Source of the DNA: Lachnospiraceae bacterium
Lineage (GTDB): Bacteria > Bacillota > Clostridia > Lachnospirales > Lachnospiraceae
Direction of reading: 5' to 3'
Assembly: GCA_017513125.1 (NCBI GenBank)
Contig: JAFWDI010000010.1
Span: 62,001 to 126,000 of the forward strand
DNA length: 64,000 nt
Each line of letters starts with the position of its first letter. The stretch's first letter is position 1. The notes beneath the pieces are model-generated. The model saw only the letters and a program-made list of their open reading frames with translations, did not search any database and had not been told where the DNA came from. This document shows positions 16,125 to 23,674 of the stretch, in pieces. The position numbers and the translations under genes were made by a program.

Positions 16125-18268
16125 TGAAGAATTTTGCGAGAAGTGTGCCGGGGAAGGTCATTGCCTTTATCCTCTGCATCGTGATGCAGGTCGCGGCGGT
16201 GGGCTGCCTGGCCGCGGGCGTTCTGATGTGGGAAGGGAATTTCCATAACCACACGCAGCAGGAAGTCATCGACGACGCCGTCGAAGGCCATCTGCGCGGC
16301 AGCGCGTACGACGCGGCGGAGCGGTATATCGTGCTGAGCGAAGACGACAGCGTGACCGGGGTCCCGGATGACGGAAACATTATTCTGCAGGTCACCGGCA
16401 TGGACGGAACCGAGATGATGGCTTCGGAGAGTGCGGGCAATGTTACGGACTGGCAGTATTCCTATGTGTTCGCGCGGACGGAGTACGAGTGGGGATATCA
16501 GACGTTCTACTGGTGCGATCTGGAAGATTACAATGAGACCGCAGCAGCGGACTTCGCGGCGCAGCAGCAGGAGGACGCGCAGCGGGAGATCGCGGAGATG
16601 CAGGCTGACGCGGAGGGGTATTCCACGGAGATCGCGGAGACCGCTGCGGATCCCGATGCGCCGGATGTCGGCCGCACGACCTTCTGCATCGTGAACACGG
16701 CGCTGAAGGACGGCCTTCCCGAGCAGGATGAGATCGCGATGATCGTTTTTGCGATCAGTACACTTTATTCGGTGCGCCGGGCGGTGCTGCCGATCGGGAT
16801 CGCGGCTGCGGTCATTGCCCTGATCTGCTTCATCAGCCTGATGGCGACGGCGGCGCACAGACCCCGCACAGAGGAGCTGTTCGGGAGTCCGTTCGAGAAG
16901 TTCCCGCTGGATCTGGCGTTTATCATCTATGTGATCGCGGCGGCGATCGTGTTCGGGCTCATCGTTGACGGCCTCGGAGGGCCGGACTGGCTTCTGGTGA
17001 TCGTGGTATGCGCGGTGCTCATCGTGTTCGACTGCGTGCTGCTGGGACTCCTGATCGAGCTCGCGGCGCGGGCGAAGCGTCACACGCTGCTGTCCACGGG
17101 CATGTTTTATAACCTGTTCCGCGTGATCGGAAAGGGCCTGCGGAAGGCCGGCGCGGGACTCGCGGACTTCGGACATCACCTGCCGCTGATCCGGAAGACG
17201 GTCCTGATCATCATCGGTGTGACCGTACTTGAGGCCGTCATGTTCGGCGTGTTCGTGATCGGCGCCTGGGAGCCGGAATGCTTCCTGGTCTTCGCGGTCA
17301 TCGAGAAGATCATCGTGATCCCCATCGTGATCACCGCGGTCATCAGCATGCGGAAGCTGCAGAAAGGCGGGCAGGCGCTCGCGGCGGGCGATCTCGCCTA
17401 TCACACCGACACGAGCCGCATGCTCTGGGATCTGAAGGAGCACGGCGAGAACCTGAACAACATCGCCGGCGGCATGGCGATCGCGGTCGAGGAGCGCATG
17501 AAGTCGGAGCGTATGAAGACCGAGCTGATCACGAACGTGTCGCATGACATTAAGACCCCTCTGACCTCCGTGATCAATTACGCGACATTGATCGGAGAGG
17601 AGGCCGCGGAGTGCGGACGCGCGGCGGAAGCCGCGGAGCTGGCCGGAGACGCGGCGGACGGCATGGTTTCCTGTGACCGCGAGCGCCGCGAAAAGCTGGC
17701 GGAGTACTCCGAGGTGCTCGTGCGCCAGTCCGACCGCCTGAAGCGGCTGCTCGAGGACCTCGTGGAAGCCTCGAAAGCGCAGAGCGGGACTCTGGACGTG
17801 AACCTGATGCCCTGCGACGCCGGCGTGTTCCTGACGCAGGCGGACGGAGAGTACGAGGAGAAGATGCGCGCTGCGGCGCTCTCCCTGGTCGTGAAGCAGC
17901 CGGACCATCCGGTCATGATCATGGCCGACGGCCGCAGGATGTGGCGGATCTTCGATAACCTGATGAACAATGTCTGCAAATACGCCCAGCCCGACACCCG
18001 CGTGTATCTGTCGCTGGAGGAGCAGGCTGCCGAGGACGGAAATGCGGAGGCGGTCATCATACTGAAAAACACGTCGCGCGATCCGCTCGATATGACGGAG
18101 GAAGAGCTCATGGAGCGGTTCGTGCGCGGAGACGAGGCCCGCTCGACCGACGGAAACGGCCTGGGGCTTTCGATCGCAAAGAGTCTCGCCGAGCTGCAGG
18201 GAGGAAGCCTGCACCTGGAGATCGACGGGGACCTGTTTAAGGCGGTACTGCGGTTCCCTGCGATCTGA
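16124..18268 (+). CDS. Membrane sensor histidine kinase
   Basis: 714 residues from the ATG at 16124 (a GTG at 16121 is also possible). One N-terminal membrane segment, an acidic extracellular region of about 180 residues, then about six further segments, a HAMP-like stretch (MRKLQKGGQALAAGDLAYHTD), the dimerisation helix with phospho-acceptor His474 (NVSHDIKTPL), and an ATPase domain with N box (FDNLMNNVCKYA) and G box (GNGLGLSIAKSL). A charged insert of about 30 residues (EEAAECGRAAEAAE and onward) interrupts the usual distance after the H box. It overlaps the regulator gene and is its obvious partner. Confidence 0.93.
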   Translation: MKNFARSVPGKVIAFILCIVMQVAAVGCLAAGVLMWEGNFHNHTQQEVIDDAVEGHLRGSAYDAAERYIVLSEDDSVTGVPDDGNIILQVTGMDGTEMMASESAGNVTDWQYSYVFARTEYEWGYQTFYWCDLEDYNETAAADFAAQQQEDAQREIAEMQADAEGYSTEIAETAADPDAPDVGRTTFCIVNTALKDGLPEQDEIAMIVFAISTLYSVRRAVLPIGIAAAVIALICFISLMATAAHRPRTEELFGSPFEKFPLDLAFIIYVIAAAIVFGLIVDGLGGPDWLLVIVVCAVLIVFDCVLLGLLIELAARAKRHTLLSTGMFYNLFRVIGKGLRKAGAGLADFGHHLPLIRKTVLIIIGVTVLEAVMFGVFVIGAWEPECFLVFAVIEKIIVIPIVITAVISMRKLQKGGQALAAGDLAYHTDTSRMLWDLKEHGENLNNIAGGMAIAVEERMKSERMKTELITNVSHDIKTPLTSVINYATLIGEEAAECGRAAEAAELAGDAADGMVSCDRERREKLAEYSEVLVRQSDRLKRLLEDLVEASKAQSGTLDVNLMPCDAGVFLTQADGEYEEKMRAAALSLVVKQPDHPVMIMADGRRMWRIFDNLMNNVCKYAQPDTRVYLSLEEQAAEDGNAEAVIILKNTSRDPLDMTEEELMERFVRGDEARSTDGNGLGLSIAKSLAELQGGSLHLEIDGDLFKAVLRFPAI

Positions 18269-18332
18269 GCGGCGATCGGATCCGCCGTGCGGCCGGCGGT
18301 GCGGCCGCGCGGACCGATATGGACGGTCATTG

Positions 18333-18385
18333 AAAATACCACTGTGGTTCCGGAACTCCGTGTGCGGAGCGGCAGTGGTATTTTT
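18333..18385 (+). terminator. Terminator after the histidine kinase gene
   Basis: AAAATACCACTG (18333-18344) pairs with CAGTGGTATTTT (18373-18384), with a second GC-rich stem inside and TTTTT at the end. The A run on the left would let it work in both directions. Confidence 0.8.
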
Positions 18386-18506
18386 GTGCGAAAAATTAGG
18401 GAGAATCGGCGGATTTCCGCACGGCGGACTGCAAAAACGCTTTCTTCCGGAAAGGTATCATATTCGGGTAAGGCCGCACTGCGGCCGCGAAAAGGAGGAG
18501 ACAGCC

Positions 18507-19841
18507 ATGCAGATACTGTATTTGATATCGGTCGCGATCGGAATTCTGTTCCTGGTCTGTTACGCATATCAGCTGGCGTATATTCCGGCGGTGTGGATCG
18601 GGCGTCGGCAGGCGGAGAAGAACGCGGAGAGAACGCCGGAGACCGGTGGGACGCGAAGCGCCGCCGCATTGATCTGCGCCCGGAACGAGGAGGTCGTGAT
18701 CCGCGACCTGATCCGGAGCCTGAAGGCGCAGACATATCCGCGCGCACACCTGAAGATCTTCGTGATGGCGGACAACTGCACCGACCGGACGGCGGACATT
18801 GCCCGCGCGGCAGGCGCGCTGGTCTATGAGCGGCAGAACACGGAACAGGTCGGAAAAGGCTGGGCGCTGCAGGCGCTTCTCGGCCATATCCGGGAGGATT
18901 TCCCGGACGGGTTCGACACCTATTACGTGTTCGACGCGGACAACCTCCTCGAGCCCGACTACATCGAGCAGATGGACCGCATGTTCGCGGAGGGGTACGA
19001 GATCGTTACGAGCTACCGCAACAGCAAAAACTACGGAACGAACTGGATCAGCGCGGGCTACGCGCTCTGGTTCCTGCGCGAGAGCCGCTACCTGAATCAC
19101 GCGCGGCATCTGCTCGGCACGAGCTGCGCGGTCTCGGGCACGGGATTCGCGTTCTCGCGCGCGGTCGCGGAAGAGGCCGGCGACTGGCCGTATCATCTGC
19201 TGACGGAAGACATCGAGTTCTCGATCGACCAGATCACGAAAGGCCGGCGGATCGCGTTCTGCGAGCACGCGGTGCTCTATGACGAGCAGCCCGTGACGTT
19301 CGCCCAGTCGGTGCGGCAGCGCATGCGCTGGGTGCGCGGCTACCTGCAGGTGTTCCGGCATTACGGAAGGCGGTTGTTCGCGGGGATCTTCCGCGGGAAT
19401 TTCGCGTGCTATGACATGACCATGAACATCTTTCCGGCATTTTTCCTGTCGGCGGCGTCGATCGCGGTCAATGTCCTGCTGACGGTCTTCACGGTCCGCT
19501 CCGGGGCGGGGATGCAGCCGGTCGCGGAGAACGCGGCGCTGTCGTTCCTGCAGATGTACGGGATGCTCTTTCTGATCGGTGCGGTCACGACCGCGACCGA
19601 ATGGCGACAGATCCGGACGGCGCCGGCCCGGAAGATCGGATACCTGTTTACGTTTCCGCTTTTCATGTTTACGTATCTGCCGGTGGCGGTCGCGGCGGTG
19701 TTTAAGGATACCGGGTGGAAGCCGATCGCGCACAGCGTGACTGCCGAGGGTGCGGAAAGCATGGCCTGGAGCTCCCGCGGGCCTTGCGGGAAGCCGGATC
19801 AGTATCCCGGCGAGCTCGTGCGCCAGTCGGGCAGATTGTAA
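18507..19841 (+). CDS. Membrane glycosyltransferase, family 2 (processive type)
   Basis: 445 residues. N-terminal membrane helix (3-25), cytosolic GT-A domain with CARNEE, the DxD motif Asp143-Ala-Asp145, the catalytic acid in LLTEDIEFS (near 235) and QRMRW (near 271), then three C-terminal membrane helices. The QxxRW signature marks processive synthases of the hyaluronan, poly-GlcNAc or cellulose type; sugar and product are unknown. No accessory synthase gene is adjacent. ATG follows AAAAGGAGG and a small GGCCGC/GCGGCC hairpin (18472-18486). The tail after residue 415 is polar. Confidence 0.9.
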   Translation: MQILYLISVAIGILFLVCYAYQLAYIPAVWIGRRQAEKNAERTPETGGTRSAAALICARNEEVVIRDLIRSLKAQTYPRAHLKIFVMADNCTDRTADIARAAGALVYERQNTEQVGKGWALQALLGHIREDFPDGFDTYYVFDADNLLEPDYIEQMDRMFAEGYEIVTSYRNSKNYGTNWISAGYALWFLRESRYLNHARHLLGTSCAVSGTGFAFSRAVAEEAGDWPYHLLTEDIEFSIDQITKGRRIAFCEHAVLYDEQPVTFAQSVRQRMRWVRGYLQVFRHYGRRLFAGIFRGNFACYDMTMNIFPAFFLSAASIAVNVLLTVFTVRSGAGMQPVAENAALSFLQMYGMLFLIGAVTTATEWRQIRTAPARKIGYLFTFPLFMFTYLPVAVAAVFKDTGWKPIAHSVTAEGAESMAWSSRGPCGKPDQYPGELVRQSGRL

Positions 19842-19885
19842 TATTCTTGATGCCGCTTGTAATATTTTGAAAAAGAGAGTTGTAA
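19836..19885 (+). repeat. Iterated TTGTAA direct repeats
   Basis: TTGTAATATT occurs at 19836-19845 and 19857-19866, and TTGTAA again at 19880-19885, spaced 21 and 23 bases, that is about two helical turns. The last copy doubles as a -35 element. The first overlaps the stop codon of the glycosyltransferase gene. The pattern suggests an activator array. Confidence 0.5.
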
Positions 19886-19908
19886 AAATCCTGCGCCGGG
19901 CATATGAT
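19880..19908 (+). promoter_or_regulatory. Promoter inside the 19.8-20.2 kb gap
   Basis: TTGTAA (19880-19885), 17 bases, TATGAT (19903-19908). It faces no gene before the strong terminator at 20061. Confidence 0.55.
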
Positions 19909-19914
19909 TTTAAT

Positions 19915-20061
19915 AGCTGTTTAAGGCGGAAGAGAAATGACCGCCCGAATGCAGCCTTAAGCGTGATATGCACAGGCCCGGCGATGCTTCACGAGACAGA
20001 CACCATGGACGTCGGAGACCTGTACATATAAAAAGGGGGATGGTTTTCCATCCCCCCTTTT
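19915..20061 (+). ncRNA. Candidate small RNA or leader-type transcript
   Basis: A transcript starting near 19915 would end at the terminator at 20061, about 145 bases. It contains a GGCGG/CCGCC hairpin with an A-rich loop near 19924-19948 and only very short open frames, such as a 7-codon one beginning at the ATG at 19937. No known RNA family was recognised. Evidence is promoter plus terminator only. Confidence 0.35.
20030..20061 (+). terminator. Strong intrinsic terminator
   Basis: AAAAAGGGGGATGG pairs with CCATCCCCCCTTTTT around a TTTT loop. Works on both strands. Confidence 0.85.
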
Positions 20062-20080
20062 TGATATCTCCGGGAAGGCG

Positions 20081-20144
20081 CAGCATACTCTGCCGGGATG
20101 CGTACAGGATGAAATATCGAAATGGTGTACGGCTGAGTATGCTG
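20081..20144. repeat. Long imperfect palindrome before the phosphatase genes
   Basis: CAGCATACTC (20081-20090) and GAGTATGCTG (20135-20144) are perfect arms; extended to GCCG/CGGC they match at 14 of 15 positions. Inside, GTACA and TGTAC also pair. The right arm abuts an extended -10 (TGATATAAT, 20143-20151) for the phosphatase operon. It could be an operator, a leader structure on the other strand, or a REP-like element. Confidence 0.5.
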
Positions 20145-20151
20145 ATATAAT
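20143..20151 (+). promoter_or_regulatory. Extended -10 of the phosphatase-aminotransferase operon
   Basis: TGA-TATAAT at 20143-20151, 34 bases before the ATG. No good -35 is seen, as expected for an extended -10 promoter. Confidence 0.5.
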
Positions 20152-20184
20152 AAATGCATCAAAGATTCTGGAGAGACCGGTTTT

Positions 20185-20838
20185 ATGATCTATATCATCC
20201 GCCACGGAAAAACCGAAATGAACCGCGCGGGCGCACTGCAGGGCAGAAGCGACCACTCGCTGAACGAAGAAGGAATCGCCCAGGCGGAAAAAGCCGGCGA
20301 GCTCTTCCGCGCGGCCGGGATCACTTTTGACCGCGTGTATTCGAGTCCGCTGATCCGCGCCGTGCAGACCGCACGGCTGGTGACCGCCGATGACGCGCCG
20401 GAGATCGTCGTCGACGACCGTCTCATCGAGATGGACTACGGCCCCTACGAGGGGATGACCATGGAAGATCCGGCGCCCGAGGTGCTGGAGTTCTTCCGCG
20501 ATTTCGTACATAATCCGGCGCCCGACGGGATGGAGCAGCTGTCGTCCGTGACCGCCAGGCTCGGGGAGTTCCTTGAGGAGCTGCGGGCGGATCTGATCCG
20601 GGAGGCTGCGGCGTCCGGGGACGGCTGCGCGGCCCGGGACGCGAACATCCTGATCTCGACGCACGCGATCGCGATGAAGGGTGCGCTCGAGTATCTGACC
20701 CCGGCTTCGGGCGGCGGCTACTGGTCGAAGTTTATCGGAAACTGCGCCGTTTACGTGACGGAGATCACGGAGGACGGCTTTACGGTGCCGGCGGAGTTTG
20801 AGGCCGGCGCCGGCACTCCGCCGGAGGTCCGTCTATGA
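20185..20838 (+). CDS. Histidine phosphatase family protein
   Basis: 217 residues. Phosphoglycerate-mutase-like fold: the phosphohistidine motif IIRHGKTEMN at the N-terminus, SSPLIRAVQTA, the acidic IEMDYGPYEG, and a second catalytic His in ISTHAIAMKG near residue 155. Such enzymes hydrolyse small phosphoesters (as in CobC or PhoE); the substrate here is unknown. The stop overlaps the next start (ATGA), and the next gene is a phosphatase of a different fold, so the two may act together. Confidence 0.88.
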   Translation: MIYIIRHGKTEMNRAGALQGRSDHSLNEEGIAQAEKAGELFRAAGITFDRVYSSPLIRAVQTARLVTADDAPEIVVDDRLIEMDYGPYEGMTMEDPAPEVLEFFRDFVHNPAPDGMEQLSSVTARLGEFLEELRADLIREAAASGDGCAARDANILISTHAIAMKGALEYLTPASGGGYWSKFIGNCAVYVTEITEDGFTVPAEFEAGAGTPPEVRL

Positions 20839-21608
20839 TCTATGTGATCGCCGATATCCACGGCTGCTATGACGAGTTCCGCGAGCTGCTCGGGAAGATC
20901 GGGTTTTCGGACGCGGACACGCTCTACGTGCTCGGCGACGCGGTCGACCGGGGTCCCGAGCCGATCCGCGTTCTGCGGGATCTGATGGCTCGGCCGAACG
21001 CTTATCTGATCTGCGGGAACCACGAATACATGATGCTGCGGGTAGTGAAGAAATTCGCGGCCGAGATCACGGAGGACAATGCCGCGACGCAGGTCGGCGA
21101 GGACGAGCTCTGGGATTTTACATACTGGATGAAGGACGGAGGCGGGACCACCTGCCGGCAGTTTGCGGAGCTGTCCCGCGAGGAGCAGGAAGACATCATT
21201 GACTACGTCGGGGACGCGGAACTGTACGTGCGGATCGCCGCAGGCGGGCGCAGGTATGTGCTGGTACACGCCGGCCTGGGCAATGCCGCGGGCGGGAGCC
21301 GCAGCGGCGAAGCCTTTTTCGATGAGGACCCCGATATCGACAGCCTGACCCCGGCCGACCTGCTGATGACCCGTCCCAACTACGGGCGCCGGTATTTCCG
21401 CGATCCGGACACGTTTCTGGTGACCGGGCACACACCGACCGTAAACATCCGCGCGGACCGGCAGCCGCTGGTGTACGAGGAGAACGGCCACATCGCGATC
21501 GACTGCGGCTGCGTATTCGGTGGGAGGCTCGCCGCGCTGCGGCTGGACGACGGAGCGGTGTTTTACGTGGATGCGAAAGAAGAGGATACAGATGGCACAG
21601 CTGAGTGA
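20835..21608 (+). CDS. Calcineurin-like (PP1/ApaH-type) metallophosphatase
   Basis: 257 residues. Dinuclear metal site motifs in order: DIHGCYDE (9-15), LGDAVDRG (near 35), CGNHEYM (near 61), VHAGL (near 145) and TGHTPT (near 199). The family includes bacterial Ser/Thr phosphatases PrpA/PrpE and diadenosine tetraphosphatase; the target cannot be told from sequence. It overlaps the upstream phosphatase by 4 bases and the downstream aminotransferase by 17, a tightly coupled trio. Confidence 0.9.
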   Translation: MIYVIADIHGCYDEFRELLGKIGFSDADTLYVLGDAVDRGPEPIRVLRDLMARPNAYLICGNHEYMMLRVVKKFAAEITEDNAATQVGEDELWDFTYWMKDGGGTTCRQFAELSREEQEDIIDYVGDAELYVRIAAGGRRYVLVHAGLGNAAGGSRSGEAFFDEDPDIDSLTPADLLMTRPNYGRRYFRDPDTFLVTGHTPTVNIRADRQPLVYEENGHIAIDCGCVFGGRLAALRLDDGAVFYVDAKEEDTDGTAE

Positions 21609-22767
21609 CCGCGTACAGACGTTTACAGACTCCGTGATTCGGCGTATGACCCGGATCAGTAATCAATACGGAGCGATCAATCTCTCGCAGGGCTTCCCGG
21701 ATTTCGATCCGCCGCGGGAGCTGACAGACGCTCTGGCCCGCGCCGCGCATGACGGACCCCATCAGTACTCGATCACGTTCGGAGCGAAGAATTTCCGCGA
21801 CGCGCTGGCCGCAAAGGCGGAAAAGAGCATGGGGCGCGCGATCGATCCCGAGACCGAGATCGTCGTGACCTGCGGAAGCACCGAGGCCATGATGTGCGCG
21901 ATGATGACGATCTGCAACCCCGGCGACCGCGTGCTGGTGTTCTCGCCGTTTTACGAGAACTACGGCGCCGACGCGATCCTGTCGGGCGCGGACCCGGTCT
22001 ACATCCCGCTGGTCCCGCCGGACTATCATTTCGATCCGGAGCTGCTGGAGGCGGGCTTCCGCGAAGGCGCGAAGGCGCTGATTCTGTGCAATCCCTCAAA
22101 CCCCTGCGGGAAGGTGTTCACGCGGGAGGAGCTGACATTGATCGGGGAGCTGGCCCGGAAGTACGACGCGTTCGTTGTGACGGACGAAGTCTACGAGCAT
22201 ATCGTGTTCGATCCGTACGAGCACATCTGCATGGCCTCGCTGCCGGGCATGTTCGAACGGACGATCACCTGCAATTCACTGTCGAAGACCTACTCGGTCA
22301 CGGGCTGGCGGCTCGGCTATATGATCGGCCCCGCCGATGTGATCGAGGCGGCCCGGAAGGTCCATGACTTCCTGACCGTCGGGGCGGCCGCCCCGCTGCA
22401 GGAGGCCGCGGCGGTCGGACTCGCGTTTCCGGACAGCTACTACGAAGGGCTGAAGCAGCTCTACACGGAAAAGCGCGGCAGGTTTCTGGCCGGGCTGGAC
22501 CGCGTGGGACTGAAGCATAACGTTCCGCAGGGCAGCTATTTCGTGATGGTCGACATTCAGGAGTTCCTGGACCTGCCGGCTTTTTCCGGGATGAGCGACC
22601 TGGAGTTCTGCGAGTGGATGATCCGTGAGATCGGTGTAGCGGCGGTCCCGGGATCGAGTTTCTTCCGCGAACCGGTGAATAACCTGATCCGGTTCCATTT
22701 CGCCAGAGGAGCAGAGACGCTGGACGAGGCGGTCCGGCGGCTGGAGAAGCTGAAGAGTTATACCTGA
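21592..22767 (+). CDS. PLP-dependent aminotransferase, class I/II
   Basis: 391 residues. Fold type I aminotransferase with INLSQGFPDFDPP at the N-terminus, TCGSTEAM, NPSNPCGKVF, DEVYEHI, the Schiff-base lysine in SLSKTYSVTGWRLGY (near 229) and the carboxylate-binding Arg in NNLIRFHFA. This is close to the branch with kynurenine/glutamine transaminase and methionine aminotransferase. The exact amino acid is uncertain. ATG at 21592 after GAAGAGGA overlaps the phosphatase gene. Confidence 0.9.
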   Translation: MAQLSDRVQTFTDSVIRRMTRISNQYGAINLSQGFPDFDPPRELTDALARAAHDGPHQYSITFGAKNFRDALAAKAEKSMGRAIDPETEIVVTCGSTEAMMCAMMTICNPGDRVLVFSPFYENYGADAILSGADPVYIPLVPPDYHFDPELLEAGFREGAKALILCNPSNPCGKVFTREELTLIGELARKYDAFVVTDEVYEHIVFDPYEHICMASLPGMFERTITCNSLSKTYSVTGWRLGYMIGPADVIEAARKVHDFLTVGAAAPLQEAAAVGLAFPDSYYEGLKQLYTEKRGRFLAGLDRVGLKHNVPQGSYFVMVDIQEFLDLPAFSGMSDLEFCEWMIREIGVAAVPGSSFFREPVNNLIRFHFARGAETLDEAVRRLEKLKSYT

Positions 22768-22829
22768 ACCCGAACATTGATGTGCCTGAACGGAAAGTTA
22801 GTGCCGATGGTTGTGAAAGGAGATCGTTT

Positions 22830-23483
22830 ATGAAAGTATTAGCCATTAACGGCAGCCCGCGCCGCATGGGCAATGACGCGTACCTGCTGAGGACCATGCT
22901 CGCCCGCGCGGAAGCCGCCGGCCACGAGACCGAGTTCGTGCAGCTGTCGGCGCTGGATTTCCGCGGCTGCCGCAGCTGCTTCGCCTGCAAGCTCGACATG
23001 GAGCCCTGGAAGTCGAGCTGCGACTGTGCGGTGAAGGACGGGCTGACACCGATTCTCGGGAAGATCGACGCGGAGACCGACGTGCTGCTGGTCGCGGCGC
23101 CTATCTACTTCGGCGGCCTTTCGGCGGACACCTACGCGTTCTTCGAGCGCCTGTTCTTCCCAGCGCTGAACTATGACGCGGAGCACACGATCAACCGTAA
23201 GCGCCGGATCACCAGCGCCTTTATCACGACGCAGAACCATGACGTACCGGATCCCTATCTGCCGCTGGTCGCGAACTATAAAGCGGACATGGAGCGTCTG
23301 GTCGGTCCCTGCGAGACCCTGATGGCCGTGGAGACCGCGCAGTTCGACGATTATTCGCGCTTCGTCAGCAGCATGTTCGACGTTCCGCGCCGCGAATCGC
23401 GACGGTTTACGCCGCAGTCGGAGGACGTGAAGAAGGCCGCGGAGCTGATGGACCGTCTGCTGGAACAGGCGGCGCAGGGCTGA
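22830..23483 (+). CDS. Flavodoxin-fold NAD(P)H-dependent FMN reductase
   Basis: 217 residues. Opens with the phosphate loop AINGSPRRMGNDAYLL and has a Cys pair in FRGCRSCFACK, as in the NADPH-dependent FMN reductase and iron-sulfur flavoprotein families; a third Cys cluster SSCDCAV follows. VLLVAAPIYFGGLS is the second FMN contact. The family's 4Fe-4S motif (CxxCxxC) is suggested by CRSCFAC, but ligation is not certain. Ribosome binding site AAAGGAGA. It stands alone between the aminotransferase and transporter genes. Confidence 0.85.
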   Translation: MKVLAINGSPRRMGNDAYLLRTMLARAEAAGHETEFVQLSALDFRGCRSCFACKLDMEPWKSSCDCAVKDGLTPILGKIDAETDVLLVAAPIYFGGLSADTYAFFERLFFPALNYDAEHTINRKRRITSAFITTQNHDVPDPYLPLVANYKADMERLVGPCETLMAVETAQFDDYSRFVSSMFDVPRRESRRFTPQSEDVKKAAELMDRLLEQAAQG

Positions 23484-23577
23484 CGGTGCCGGTTCGGCGG
23501 AGCGGGGCCGACGGCGTCATCTGACCTGTCGTTTTCGTTCTGTATCCTGAAAAAACCAAGGGAAGCGCGATTCTGTA

Positions 23578-23607
23578 TTGAACAGGACCGCGTTTTCTTT
23601 TTATAAT
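23578..23607 (+). promoter_or_regulatory. Promoter of the Na/phosphate transporter gene
   Basis: TTGAAC (23578-23583), 18 bases, TATAAT (23602-23607). Confidence 0.65.
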
Positions 23608-23674
23608 GATTTCATACTGGCGGAATATGGTGCCGCACGCGGTCTCTGAGCCGCAGACGCAAGAGGAAACGAGC

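Noticed and set aside
19750-20031. 93-codon frame through the gap after the glycosyltransferase
   Set aside because: It begins inside the upstream gene, has no RBS and no homology; the region is better read as regulatory and a possible small RNA.
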